Source of the DNA: CAZZCN01 sp964652975
Lineage (GTDB): Bacteria; Bacillota; Clostridia; Saccharofermentanales; UBA5734
Direction of reading: 5' to 3'
NCBI GenBank assembly: GCA_964652975.1
Contig: CAZZCN010000024.1
Location: 1-36,749 of the forward strand
Length of the DNA stretch: 36,749 bases
A model generated the notes under the pieces. The model was not told the origin of the DNA, searched no databases, and saw only the letters and a list, made by a program, of their open reading frames with translations. The position numbers and the translations under genes were made by a program. Below, piece by piece: positions 7,769 to 15,970 of this stretch (position 1 is the stretch's first letter; the number at the start of each line of letters is the position of its first letter).

Positions 7769-9385
7769 CTATTTATACATTTCGGCGCGCAGCTTCGAAA
7801 TCTCTTCATTCTCCAGATAATCGTCATAGGTGGTCTGCCTGTCAATGATGCCTTTGGGTGTGATTTCTATTACGCGGTTTGCAATGGTCTGTATGAACTG
7901 GTGGTCATGAGAAACGAAAAGAATCGTTCCCTTGTAATTGATCAGTCCGTTGTTAAGCGCTGTTATCGACTCCAGGTCCAGGTGGTTCGTCGGTTCGTCA
8001 AAAAGAAGCACATTCGCACCTGATAGCATCATTTTAGATAGCATACAGCGGACTTTCTCTCCTCCGGACAGCACACTGGCCTTCTTCAAGGCTTCTTCGC
8101 CGGAAAAAAGCATTCTGCCAAGCCAACCGCGTAGAAAGGATTCATACTGGTCGCTCGAAAATTGACGCAGCCATTCAACAAGGTTCAAGTCCACTCCCTC
8201 GAAAAACTTCTCATTGTCCTTGGGGAAATATGACTGTGACGTAGTAACACCCCATTTGAATTCGCCGCTGTCCGCGTTTGTCTCTCCCATGAGGATATTA
8301 AACAATTGTGTCTTGGCCTGACCGTCGGGTCCTATGAACGCTATCTTGTCACCTTTGCTAACCGTAAAACTAATGTTTTCGAGAACTTTCACACCATTTT
8401 CTGTCAGTGTTATGCCATTCACCGAAAGGAGGTCATTTCCGGATTCTCTGTCCTGCTTAAAATCGATAAACGGATATTTGCGTGATGATGGCCTTATATC
8501 TTCAAGAGTAAGCTTGTCGAGTAGTTTCTTACGGGATGTCGCCTGCTTTGACTTGGATGCATTTGCACTGAACCGCTGAATGAATTCCTGCAGGTCCTTC
8601 ATCTTGGCTTCGGTCTTTTTGTTAGCATCCTTTGCCTGCTGGAGAGCAAGCTGGCTTGACTCGTACCAGAAATCGTAATTGCCTACATAAAGCTGTATCT
8701 TGCCGTAATCAATATCTGCGATGTGTGTACATACTTTATTAATGAAATGTCTGTCATGAGATACTACTATGACGGTGTTTTCGAAGTTATAGAGGAAATT
8801 TTCGAGCCAGTCTATCGCAGCTATGTCAAGATGGTTGGTGGGCTCGTCCAATAGAAGAACATCTGGGTTGCCGAAAATCGCCTGCGCCAGAAGCACTCGG
8901 ATTTTGCAGTTGCCGTCAATCTCCTTCATCTTTTTATAATGAAACTCTTCACTGATACCAAGTCCGTTAAGAAGCGTTGCTGCATCAGACTCTGCCTCCC
9001 AGCCGTTCAGTTCGGAAAATTCCGCCTCAAGTTCGGATAGCTTGATTCCATCTTCCTCTGTAAAATCAGTCTTCGAATAATATACTTCCTTCGCGTCCAT
9101 TATCTCGCACAGTTTCTTATGCCCCATAATGACCGTCTTGATTACTTCATACTCATCAAATTCAAACTGGTTCTGCCTTAGAAGTGCTATACGCTCTCCA
9201 GCTCCCGTGGTTATATCTCCCTTGTTAGGTTCTATCTCGCCTGCCAGAATCTTCAGAAAAGTCGATTTGCCTGAACCGTTTGCTCCGATCAGACCGTAGC
9301 AGTTACCAGGGGTGAATTTAATATTAACGTTTTTAAATAGTGTTCGGCCTCCATATGACAAGGAGACGCCTGTTGCTGAGATCAT
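7769..9385 (-). CDS. ABC-F ATPase, YkpA/YbiT-like
   Basis: The 538 residues contain two ABC ATPase domains without membrane spans, joined by a charged linker ('LALQQAKDANKKTEAKMKDL'). Domain 1 has Walker A 'GANGSGKST' (~34-42) and 'LLLDEPTNHLD'. Its signature is degenerate ('IDGNCKIRVLLAQA'), which is usual in this subfamily. Domain 2 has an altered Walker A ('GPDGQAKTQLF', Ala where Gly is usual, as in YkpA relatives), an intact 'LSGGEK' and 'LLFDEPTNHLD'. ABC-F proteins act on the ribosome as translation factors or resistance proteins; this subfamily is the housekeeping type. ATG 9385 is chosen: AAGGATGG lies upstream and homologues begin 'MISATGVSLSYG'; an upstream TTG at 9436 would add an atypical extension. 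Confidence 0.9.
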   Translation of the reverse strand: MISATGVSLSYGGRTLFKNVNIKFTPGNCYGLIGANGSGKSTFLKILAGEIEPNKGDITTGAGERIALLRQNQFEFDEYEVIKTVIMGHKKLCEIMDAKEVYYSKTDFTEEDGIKLSELEAEFSELNGWEAESDAATLLNGLGISEEFHYKKMKEIDGNCKIRVLLAQAIFGNPDVLLLDEPTNHLDIAAIDWLENFLYNFENTVIVVSHDRHFINKVCTHIADIDYGKIQLYVGNYDFWYESSQLALQQAKDANKKTEAKMKDLQEFIQRFSANASKSKQATSRKKLLDKLTLEDIRPSSRKYPFIDFKQDRESGNDLLSVNGITLTENGVKVLENISFTVSKGDKIAFIGPDGQAKTQLFNILMGETNADSGEFKWGVTTSQSYFPKDNEKFFEGVDLNLVEWLRQFSSDQYESFLRGWLGRMLFSGEEALKKASVLSGGEKVRCMLSKMMLSGANVLLFDEPTNHLDLESITALNNGLINYKGTILFVSHDHQFIQTIANRVIEITPKGIIDRQTTYDDYLENEEISKLRAEMYK

Positions 9386-9492
9386 TTGTTTTCCATCCTT
9401 AATAATTCTTAGGGTTGTATATAGTTCTGATATCAAATCTGTTATTCAACTTATTTCATATCGCTATACTGCCAATTTTCCATAGCCGAGAC

Positions 9493-9523
9493 ATTATAGC
9501 ACAGATTCGCCCCTTATTTACAA
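9493..9523 (-). promoter_or_regulatory. Weak putative promoter for the ABC-F gene
   Basis: On the minus strand TTGTAA (9518-9523) and TATAAT (9493-9498) are separated by 19 bases, longer than optimal. It is divergent from the promoter at 9529-9557, with only five bases between the two -35 boxes. Confidence 0.35.
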
Positions 9524-9528
9524 AAAAA

Positions 9529-9557
9529 TTGTAATTCAATTATAGAATTGATATAAT
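9529..9557 (+). promoter_or_regulatory. Putative sigma-A promoter for the YwaF-like gene
   Basis: TTGTAA (9529-9534) and TATAAT (9552-9557) are separated by 17 bases. Transcription should start near 9563-9565, at the left arm of the structured leader described next. Confidence 0.6.
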
Positions 9558-9558
9558 T

Positions 9559-9648
9559 AGCGTGAAAAAACGAAATTTTTTCACGCTTGGAAAAAACGCT
9601 TGATACCATAAATAGCTATCAGACACCATAGGTGTCACGCGTTTTTTC
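9559..9648 (+). promoter_or_regulatory. Attenuator-like structured leader upstream of the YwaF-like gene
   Basis: Four complementary segments lie in order: 1 = GAAAAAACG (9564-9572), 2 = TTTTTTC (9576-9582), 3 = GAAAAAACG (9590-9598), 4 = CGTTTTTTC (9640-9648). Segments 1:2 form part of a perfect hairpin (AGCGTGAAAAAA/TTTTTTCACGCT, loop CGAAA). Segments 3:4 close a U-rich, terminator-like stem around two smaller hairpins (TGATA/TATCA and GACACC-ATA-GGTGTC). Segment 2 can instead pair with 3. This 1:2+3:4 versus 2:3 arrangement is that of a transcription attenuator. The first palindrome could also be a DNA operator at the transcription start. Confidence 0.45.
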
Positions 9649-9722
9649 TTCCCAATTTACGTTTTGCTGTTTCACATGTTTTTAAAACGCTTTGCACTTT
9701 CTGAAATGGCTAAGGAGGTTTT

Positions 9723-10463
9723 ATGTTTTTTAGTTTTACAGATTTTGGACATAAACTGGAATTGTTTACACCTCAGTATTATCTTGCATTTTTGATATTT
9801 GCCGTCATTCCCTGTTTTTTGGTCTATCTTCTAAGAAACTGGCTGCGCAAATCAAAGCTTGAGCCATTCATCAGAATCTCAATCGGCGTGTTTGGACTTT
9901 TGCTTGAATTCTCACTTTATGCATGGTACATATTCGCCGGTAAGAAAACTGACTGGCGGGAGATAATTCCCACCACCCTTTGTGGACTTACTATATTATT
10001 AAGTTCGTACGCCATGATTACACTTAGCAAGAGAATATCTCCAATCATATATTTCTATTCATTCGGCGCATTTTTCTCATTCGTTTTTGCTGATATCAGC
10101 TATGGATATGATCGTTACAGGTTTTATTCATACTTTGTTATACATGGACTTATTCTGGTTAACACCGTTTATTTGAGAGCCGTTAATAATTTTAAAGCCG
10201 ACGGTAATGCTTTTGCTCGGGCGGCACTGGTATTATTTCCGTTTCTTGTTCTGTCAGTTGTACTTAACAAGATTTTTGACATGAATTTTTTCTATATGGA
10301 ATTTCCGATTATTGAGAATATTCCTGTCTACACCAAGATTTATGAGATTAACGTATATCTTTATTCGCTGGCCGTCTTTGCATCCCATTATATTCTGATG
10401 CTTGCGATGTACGGTATTGCGAAGCTGACAAGGATGAACAGGAGCAAACTGGATTTTTTGTGA
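9723..10463 (+). CDS. YwaF/TIGR02206-like integral membrane protein
   Basis: The 246-residue protein is almost entirely hydrophobic, with about seven membrane helices. The layout ('FTPQYYLAFLIFAVIPCFLVYLL' first helix, 'WREIIPTTLCGLTILLSSYAM' in the middle, 'YRFYSYFVIHGLILVNTVYL') matches the TMEM164/YwaF family of bacterial membrane proteins of unknown function. AAGGAGG (9712-9718) precedes the ATG by four bases. The gene has its own promoter and an attenuator-like leader. Its last codons (Leu-Asp-Phe-Leu-stop) lie inside the first unit of a 57-bp tandem repeat that continues downstream. Confidence 0.75.
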   Translation: MFFSFTDFGHKLELFTPQYYLAFLIFAVIPCFLVYLLRNWLRKSKLEPFIRISIGVFGLLLEFSLYAWYIFAGKKTDWREIIPTTLCGLTILLSSYAMITLSKRISPIIYFYSFGAFFSFVFADISYGYDRYRFYSYFVIHGLILVNTVYLRAVNNFKADGNAFARAALVLFPFLVLSVVLNKIFDMNFFYMEFPIIENIPVYTKIYEINVYLYSLAVFASHYILMLAMYGIAKLTRMNRSKLDFL

Positions 10464-10599
10464 TGTAACCAGACTGATTTTACTAATAAGATGAAAAAGG
10501 CAAATATGGATTTTTGTGATGTAACCAGTCATAATTTACTAATAAGTTGAAAATGACAACACTGGATTTTTTATGATATAATTGGACTAAAATTTACAC
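10450..10599. repeat. Tandem repeat, ~57 bp x 2.6, spanning a gene end and the next promoter
   Basis: Units begin at 10450, 10507 and 10563 with TGGATTTTT. Units 1 and 2 share TGTGATGTAACCAG and TTTACTAATAAG; unit 3 is partial and more diverged. Unit 1 overlaps the last codons and stop of the YwaF-like gene. Unit 3 reads GATATAATTGG where units 1 and 2 read GATGTAACCAG, which supplies the -10 box of the next gene. Confidence 0.85.
10553..10582 (+). promoter_or_regulatory. Putative promoter for the M24 peptidase gene
   Basis: ATGACA (10553-10558) and TATAAT (10577-10582) are separated by 18 bases. The -10 box lies in the third, diverged tandem-repeat unit, and the start codon follows 36 bases later. 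Confidence 0.5.
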
Positions 10600-10617
10600 A
10601 GATCGGGGTTATTAACA

Positions 10618-11814
10618 TTGGATATAAGAGTTTCTAAAGCAGAGCTGGACGAAAGGCTTTCAAAGTTCATCGCACTGATGAATGTAAGCGCTAATGACTG
10701 GGACACTGCCTTTATTATTGGCAAGGTGAATCAATATTATTTTACAGGGACAATGCAGGATGGACTACTTATTGTCAAGAGAACCGGTGGTGCATTTTAT
10801 TGTGTACGCAGAAGTTTTGAGCGGGCGGGGCAGGAATCCGGTTTTGATGGAATCTATGCCATTGAAAGCTATCGCGATGCTGCGGCCATTGCCGGAGCAG
10901 ATTGCGGCAATGTCTACATAGAGACGGAGGTTGTGACTTTCGGTATCACCGAGAGATTGAAGAAAGCTTTCAATATGGACAAAATCGCTTCTCTGGACAA
11001 AATAATCATGACGCTCAGATCCGTTAAATCGCCATATGAACTTTATTGGATGGAGCAGTCAGGTAAAGCACACGTTGATCTGCTTCATAATTCAATTCCA
11101 AATCTTCTACAGGAAGGTATGAGCGAGATTGAATTCGGTGCTGAGTTGTTTAGAGAGATGATGAGGCTGGGATATCAGGGGATGAGCCGTTTCTCTATGT
11201 TTCAGACCGAGATGGTTGTAGGTCAGATAGGGTTCGGAGACAGCTCTCTTGCTGCAACTAATTTTGATGGTCCCGGTGGTGGGCTTGGCATGTATCCAGC
11301 CGTTCCGATTCTTGGCAGCCGCGAGAGACGGTTGAAGAAAGGTGATCTGGTTTTTGCCGATATTGCATTTGGCATGAATGGATACCATACGGACAAGACT
11401 CAGGTTTTTATGTTTGGAGCTACACCTTGTGCAGATATCGTCAAAGCTCATGAGGGTTGTATCAATGTCCAGCGAAATATTGCACGACTTCTGAGACCAG
11501 GTGCTATTCCCGCCATAATTTACAATGATATTATGTTAGGTCTGAGTGAAGATTTTAAGAATAATTTTATGGGATTCGGGAGCAGGAAAGTAAAGTTTCT
11601 CGGACATGGTGTCGGGCTTCATATTGACGAATTCCCGGTAATTGCAAATGGATTTAAAGAACCACTGGTTGAGAACATGGTCATCGCCCTTGAGCCCAAA
11701 AAGGGCGTTGTCGGCATCGGCATGGTAGGTGTTGAAGATACTTATCTCGTTACACCAGAAGGCGGAAGGTGCATAACCGGTGGCGGGAGCGAGATCATTG
11801 CAGTCAAAGCATGA
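10618..11814 (+). CDS. M24 family metallopeptidase (Xaa-Pro aminopeptidase-like)
   Basis: The 398-residue protein has an N-terminal creatinase/prolidase-type domain (~1-145) and a C-terminal pita-bread M24 domain. All five dinuclear metal ligands are visible: Asp248 ('VFADIAFG'), Asp259 ('GYHTDKTQVF'), His330 ('FLGHGVGLH'), Glu359 ('VIALEPKKG') and Glu373 ('GVEDTYLV'). It is probably a cytoplasmic peptidase acting on X-Pro bonds, though some M24 members have other activities. TTG 10618 is the start, with GGGG about ten bases upstream and no better ATG before the conserved region. It is a single-gene unit between a promoter at 10553-10582 and a terminator at 11963-12006. Confidence 0.87.
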   Translation: MDIRVSKAELDERLSKFIALMNVSANDWDTAFIIGKVNQYYFTGTMQDGLLIVKRTGGAFYCVRRSFERAGQESGFDGIYAIESYRDAAAIAGADCGNVYIETEVVTFGITERLKKAFNMDKIASLDKIIMTLRSVKSPYELYWMEQSGKAHVDLLHNSIPNLLQEGMSEIEFGAELFREMMRLGYQGMSRFSMFQTEMVVGQIGFGDSSLAATNFDGPGGGLGMYPAVPILGSRERRLKKGDLVFADIAFGMNGYHTDKTQVFMFGATPCADIVKAHEGCINVQRNIARLLRPGAIPAIIYNDIMLGLSEDFKNNFMGFGSRKVKFLGHGVGLHIDEFPVIANGFKEPLVENMVIALEPKKGVVGIGMVGVEDTYLVTPEGGRCITGGGSEIIAVKA

Positions 11815-11962
11815 AACTCAGTCTAGCTGAATCATGATGTTTTACAAATCGGCCCAGCCAAATCTGTGCTATTTTAAAATTTGGCTGTATGTATACAGAC
11901 AAAACATCCTGCAATTTATAATCTATTATTTACTAATTACAATCAATAGACTAACATAGAAT

Positions 11963-12006
11963 GAGAGCACCAATCATCCATAAAATTATCGGTGCTCTCG
12001 TTTTTT
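11963..12006 (+). terminator. Rho-independent terminator after the M24 gene
   Basis: The perfect 9-bp stem GAGAGCACC (11963-11971) / GGTGCTCTC (11991-11999), with a 19-base loop, is followed by G and six T residues. It lies about 150 bases past the M24 stop. The reverse orientation lacks a T run, so it acts mainly on the plus strand. Confidence 0.88.
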
Positions 12007-12070
12007 GCGTTTATCTAACCTAGTATTGCAAGGACTATCGTCCCGCTGAAGCATAGGGATGTATCACCAG

Positions 12071-12775
12071 CTAAATATAAACAATCTCTAATGCGCCCAG
12101 CGATACGCTGCCTTTCAATGTGAGACGTGGAGAATCCTCCGTCAAATCTGCCGGCCTGCCGGTATACTTAACTTCGGCAAGACTCACATTGATGTTTTCT
12201 ATCACCCTCCAGCTTCTGGGGATATAAAGTTTCATCTCCGCTAAACTGCAGTCAATGAATATTTCCGCACCTTGTGGACTTAGTTGTGTTTTGTCGAAAA
12301 AGACCTCCAATGCACCAAATGATGCGGAGAAACTGGCACTCTCCAGATTATCCGAGTGCAGATACTTGCTTGATGAGCTGAATCTTACATTTGCACCGGG
12401 ATTGTTGTCATCGATTGTTTCGCTGGTCTTGCTGTAATCGTGGCCTACATAACTACATTCTGTGTTGTGCTTGCTCTTTTTGCGGAAAATAATGCTAAAT
12501 CCAATACTTGTAAGCAATCCGGTTAACAGCAACATCCATGTTGAAACTTCGGGAAGACCGAGAGGCTGCCTGAAAATTATATAGAGAAATGCCAGCGGAA
12601 TAAATACTCCGAAAAAATTGAGACTTATAAGACTATAAATTATCAGAGCTGCAAGCAAGACACCCTCCAAAACGCTAAGCACTCCAATTTCCCCAAATGC
12701 TCCTACCTGGCTCGCAATGGTAAATACCGCCAATGCGAGAAAAAACAACCCCCAAAATAAATTTTTACTTTTCAT
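12071..12775 (-). CDS. LiaF-like membrane protein (cell-wall-stress type)
   Basis: The 234-residue protein has an N-terminal block of four short membrane helices (first ~100 residues, 'LFWGLFFLALAVFTIASQ' onward). After a linker, a C-terminal beta-rich domain has two similar segments: 'ASFSASFGALEVFFDK' and 'LTLKGSVSLGALEIVYI', with 'CSLAEMKLYIPRSWRV' and 'VSLAEVKYTG' between. This is the LiaF-TM plus LiaF C-terminal layout of proteins that monitor envelope stress. ATG 12775 is chosen over 12790 because AAAGGAG lies five bases before it, inside the 3' end of the LytTR gene. The two genes overlap by 11 bases, indicating translational coupling, and form a regulator/membrane-protein pair common in Firmicutes. 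Confidence 0.82.
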   Translation of the reverse strand: MKSKNLFWGLFFLALAVFTIASQVGAFGEIGVLSVLEGVLLAALIIYSLISLNFFGVFIPLAFLYIIFRQPLGLPEVSTWMLLLTGLLTSIGFSIIFRKKSKHNTECSYVGHDYSKTSETIDDNNPGANVRFSSSSKYLHSDNLESASFSASFGALEVFFDKTQLSPQGAEIFIDCSLAEMKLYIPRSWRVIENINVSLAEVKYTGRPADLTEDSPRLTLKGSVSLGALEIVYI

Positions 12776-13229
12776 AACTACTCCTTTCATTTAAGCGTTT
12801 CCGCAAATCATTAAAATAATGGCGTGAAACGTATACATTCTTATGACTGTCTTTGAATTGTATAAGGCTCGATGCGGTGAAGTTTCTTACTATCGAATAT
12901 ACCTGTCTGGTATTTACGATAGCCGACTTGGATGTCCGTATAAATTGCCTCGGAAGGATTTCATCCAGCTCGCAAAGGCGGAATTTTATTTTGTATTCAT
13001 CATTGAATGTATGAGCATAAATGTGTTCACCTTCTGTCTCAAAAAACAGCACATTATCAAGTGGAAAGTAGTACTCTGTGTTTTGCTTGTAAAATGTCAT
13101 CTCTGAAACAACCTTCGACTGGTCCAGAATATACTTATGTATTTTCTGTAGTTTTTCGTCCACTTGGCCACAGCGGATTAAAACTTCGTCTTCGGGCAAA
13201 CCGTCAATCAATTCAATACGAACCTTCAC
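12765..13229 (-). CDS. LytTR-domain transcriptional regulator
   Basis: The 154-residue protein has a LytTR DNA-binding domain in the C-terminal ~100 residues: 'YYFPLDNVLFFETEGEHIYAH', 'YKIKFRLCELDEILPRQFIR', 'SKSAIVNTRQV' and 'VSRHYFNDLRKRL'. There is no response-regulator receiver domain; the N-terminal ~50 residues ('MVKVRIELIDGLPEDEV') are typical of the short stand-alone LytTR proteins paired with LiaF-like or DUF3021 membrane proteins. GTG 13229 is preferred to TTG 13232 because AGGAGG lies seven bases upstream of it. It probably controls its own operon and envelope-related genes; direct repeats expected as LytTR sites were not identified. Confidence 0.87.
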   Translation of the reverse strand: MKVRIELIDGLPEDEVLIRCGQVDEKLQKIHKYILDQSKVVSEMTFYKQNTEYYFPLDNVLFFETEGEHIYAHTFNDEYKIKFRLCELDEILPRQFIRTSKSAIVNTRQVYSIVRNFTASSLIQFKDSHKNVYVSRHYFNDLRKRLNERSSYEK

Positions 13230-13580
13230 CAAATCACCTCCTCACACCATCAGTATAATATATTTATAGAATTTTGGAATAGCAAATCGCCAAGTGGTTG
13301 ATTTTGGCCGTTCAGAGGTATAAAAACGCAGATAAGGTAATTACTATAATGCTCTCCTTGCATATTTTGAACATGCAAATTCCCTGTTCGAAATACAGTA
13401 CACATACAAAATTTATTATGTAAACACTTTTTTTGAAATCTATTGTGAATTTTTTGAGTCTTGTTGTATGTTTGTATCCCAAGCGTTGCTTTTGATTTTA
13501 CAAGGTGCTATTCGATTAAGTATATCACCAGTTGGTATGCTTTAGTAGTGGCTTATTTCAATTTTTTTATCGCAGATTAT
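13230..13580. other. Non-coding AT-rich divergent intergenic region
   Basis: This region lies between the LytTR gene (minus) and the Shango-like operon (plus). No ORF with a credible ribosome binding site was found. The only notable structure is a short inverted repeat TTGCAT-n9-ATGCAA near 13357-13377. It may hold regulatory sites for the LytTR operon. Confidence 0.4.
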
Positions 13581-13610
13581 TTGTCTTTTTGCTGAGATTC
13601 CGTGTATAAT
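13581..13610 (+). promoter_or_regulatory. Putative promoter of the Shango-like operon
   Basis: TTGTCT (13581-13586) and a consensus TATAAT (13605-13610) are separated by 18 bases. They lie about 130 bases upstream of the chosen start of the first gene. Confidence 0.55.
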
Positions 13611-13738
13611 AATGAAGTGTGGATACTTGATTTTCTTGTATCCATATTATGTGCCCGTACCATTTCTATATAATTAGAGTTTTGGTTTTTATAGAAGGGT
13701 TTGCAGGATGGCTCTTTTTCATTTTTGGAGATATTAAC

Positions 13739-15970
13739 ATGGACGGAAATGATACCGATAGAAAACATGAATTTCTTGTTTCATTTGACAATGACAGGAA
13801 GATATTATGGAAGAATATTATGGACGGATATAATACTGATAAAAAATATGATTCTATCAAAATACCCGATCGGCAAAAGTATCTAGCCGACGGTGTTGCG
13901 GACGGCTTGCCCTTGTCAGAGCAGAAGTTTGAAACTGCTGATCCTGATTCACAGGATAATGACGCGGATTCATTGCACCCGTCTAAAGCCGGTAACCCTT
14001 CTTCGTCAGATAATGACGCGGATTCATCGCACACATTAAAAGTGTCTGCGCCTGTTTCGTCAGATATTATTGCAGATTCATTGCACCCGTCTAAAGCCGG
14101 TAACCCTTCTTCATCAGATAATAACGCGGATTCATCGCACACATTAAAAGCGTCCGATTCTGTTTCGCCAAATGAAGGTTATTTCTATGAGATTGAATAT
14201 GATTCCAACCCAGTCCCGGGTGTCGGTAGATATGTGCTGAAGCCTCAGCAGATACAGGCGCCTGCAAAGGATGAAATCCGTGATTTGTTTGCGCAAATGA
14301 AGGACATATCGAAAGCCCACCATTCTTCGATAGATTATTCCAGGTTTTTTGACAGAAGAGTTTATAATGACAATGCTTTTATCTTTTATAAGCAGGGTAT
14401 GTTTATGAAGGATTTCACGGACGATTATAAGGACAGCATCCCTTTTTCATCGTATTTTCCCTATTATCAGATGATGGGATATGAGCAGCTCAGAACTTAT
14501 TTCACCTGGCGTACACAGGTGAGAAATGGGAATATTGCCGATGTATCCTTGTCCTATGCATTTTTATATATTTATGAATTGCTGGGCAACATCGGATTTG
14601 ATAATCCGCAGGACGCCCTTGACAAGCTGATGCATTTCTGGCAGGAATTCCGTGCATTTAACAGTGCGATAGACCGATATATCTTTAGATGGCTTAAGGA
14701 TTATCATATCTACTATGAACTGCCGCAGTCATTCAAGGAATTTATCGACCAAAACGACCTTGCTATGCATTATCCGAAATTAGTGGATAACAAGAACAGT
14801 TTTGACTTATTCTGTTCTATCTCAAAGTATGATGTACGAAAATCCATCTTTTTTGCGGAGGGCAGAGAGAAATTGATAACCGACTGCTTTTACTTCGTTA
14901 TCGATAAGCTCAGACAGATTCTTCTTGATAGCGGCATCCGTTTTGAAGAGGCTATATTTCAACCCACAAGGAAGATATCCGCGTGGAAGCCATTTAGGGA
15001 TGCACTTTTTTATCAGTGTGTAAAACAGCCGGACAAGCATGTCGTAATTTCAGAAAACGAAATTTACATATGCAAACAGAACACCTGGACTTTCAGCAAG
15101 GAGCTCACGTCTGGAAACGGCAGGGAGTTGATTGGATATATTATAAAAAAGATAGAGTCCGTTTTGCGGCAGGCTACAAAATACAAAGTCAAGCTCACAG
15201 CAAACATAAGCGCAGTTAACCAGGAAATGATTCTCAGGCTTGGCGAGCAAGGGATGTCCTTTGATAAAATCATCAGCAATGCGGTTTTTGAATTTTATAA
15301 AGAAGTTAACAAGACAGTCGTTATCGTAGATCACGAAAACCTGTCCAAAATCAGGCAGGATGCCCTTTCCATCCAGCAGAAGCTAAGTGTGCCGGAACAT
15401 GATGATAATTCTGCTTCTTTTGTCACACCTTTCAATCCGGCTTCCTCAGAGTTACAGCAAACTAAAACCAAACCATTACCTGATAACGAGCATGTTGTTT
15501 CGAATGTTCAGAAAACTAAGTCCAGTCAAACACCGACAATCAGTCAACTGGCTTTTTCGGATTTGCCGAATACAGCGGTTACCCGGTCATCAGGCAATAA
15601 ATCGGGTCTTTCGGATTTGTCGAAAACAGAGCCTGATCAGTCCTCGAATAACGAACAAGCTTTTTTGGATTTCGCGGATTTTAATAAAGCTAAATCAAGC
15701 CCTTCATTTGACAATTCTCCGACTCCCCTACCAGATGTCTGGGAGAGTTTCAAAAACGCGCTGACTCCAACTGAAAAGCAGGCTTTGTCTATCGCTTTGT
15801 CAGAGAATACGCAGCTAAAGAAATTTGCCGATAAATGCGGTATAATGCTAGAAGTAATGATTGATGGAATCAATGAAAAGGCGATGGATTTTATCAATGA
15901 CAATCTTATGGATGAAGAATTTGTCATATATGACGATTATATAGATAAAATAGAGTATTTGGTAAAATGA
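13739..15970 (+). CDS. sngA: TerB_N/TerB_C domain protein, SngA-like (Shango defence system)
   Basis: This 743-residue soluble protein is the first of three co-directional genes. Residues ~165-400 match TerB_N ('YYQMMGYEQLRTYFTWRTQV', 'LSYAFLYIYELLGNIGFDNP', then 'FRWLKDYHIYYELPQSFKEF'). The C-terminal part matches TerB_C ('LSKIRQDALSIQQKL', later 'VWESFKNALTPTEKQALSIAL' and 'MIDGINEKAMDFINDNLMD'). I see no clear central TerB core. Residues ~75-146 are an in-frame repeat (4 x 18 residues), and ~570-660 is a Ser/Thr/Lys-rich, repeat-like linker splitting the TerB_C region. ATG 13739 has GGAG eight bases upstream and begins a plausible soluble protein; ATG 13649 would add a hydrophobic stretch without a binding site. 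With the following ATPase and helicase this is the Shango anti-phage composition. Its 3' end is tandemly duplicated downstream. Confidence 0.82.
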   Translation: MDGNDTDRKHEFLVSFDNDRKILWKNIMDGYNTDKKYDSIKIPDRQKYLADGVADGLPLSEQKFETADPDSQDNDADSLHPSKAGNPSSSDNDADSSHTLKVSAPVSSDIIADSLHPSKAGNPSSSDNNADSSHTLKASDSVSPNEGYFYEIEYDSNPVPGVGRYVLKPQQIQAPAKDEIRDLFAQMKDISKAHHSSIDYSRFFDRRVYNDNAFIFYKQGMFMKDFTDDYKDSIPFSSYFPYYQMMGYEQLRTYFTWRTQVRNGNIADVSLSYAFLYIYELLGNIGFDNPQDALDKLMHFWQEFRAFNSAIDRYIFRWLKDYHIYYELPQSFKEFIDQNDLAMHYPKLVDNKNSFDLFCSISKYDVRKSIFFAEGREKLITDCFYFVIDKLRQILLDSGIRFEEAIFQPTRKISAWKPFRDALFYQCVKQPDKHVVISENEIYICKQNTWTFSKELTSGNGRELIGYIIKKIESVLRQATKYKVKLTANISAVNQEMILRLGEQGMSFDKIISNAVFEFYKEVNKTVVIVDHENLSKIRQDALSIQQKLSVPEHDDNSASFVTPFNPASSELQQTKTKPLPDNEHVVSNVQKTKSSQTPTISQLAFSDLPNTAVTRSSGNKSGLSDLSKTEPDQSSNNEQAFLDFADFNKAKSSPSFDNSPTPLPDVWESFKNALTPTEKQALSIALSENTQLKKFADKCGIMLEVMIDGINEKAMDFINDNLMDEEFVIYDDYIDKIEYLVK
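13961..14176 (+). repeat. In-frame tandem repeat inside sngA, 4 x 54 bp (2 x 108 bp)
   Basis: Four 18-codon units lie at 13961-14014, 14015-14068, 14069-14122 and 14123-14176. They alternate as types a-b-a-b; the a units share ADSLHPSKAGNPSSS and the b units share ADSSHTLK. The two a copies are almost identical at the DNA level, so the 108-bp duplication is recent. Changes in copy number would stay in frame. Confidence 0.88.

Noticed and set aside
8430..8445. Altered Walker A (Ala for Gly) in the second ABC-F domain as an inactivating mutation
   Set aside because: This variant, like the degenerate signature of domain 1, is normal for the YkpA-like subfamily as I know it.
13649..13738. 30-codon N-terminal extension of sngA from ATG 13649
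   Set aside because: No ribosome binding site precedes ATG 13649, while GGAG lies eight bases before ATG 13739; the extension is hydrophobic and unlike a TerB_N protein.
13961..14176. Regular 54-bp repeats resembling a CRISPR-like array
   Set aside because: The units are contiguous, in frame within a coding gene and have no unique spacers; no cas genes are present.
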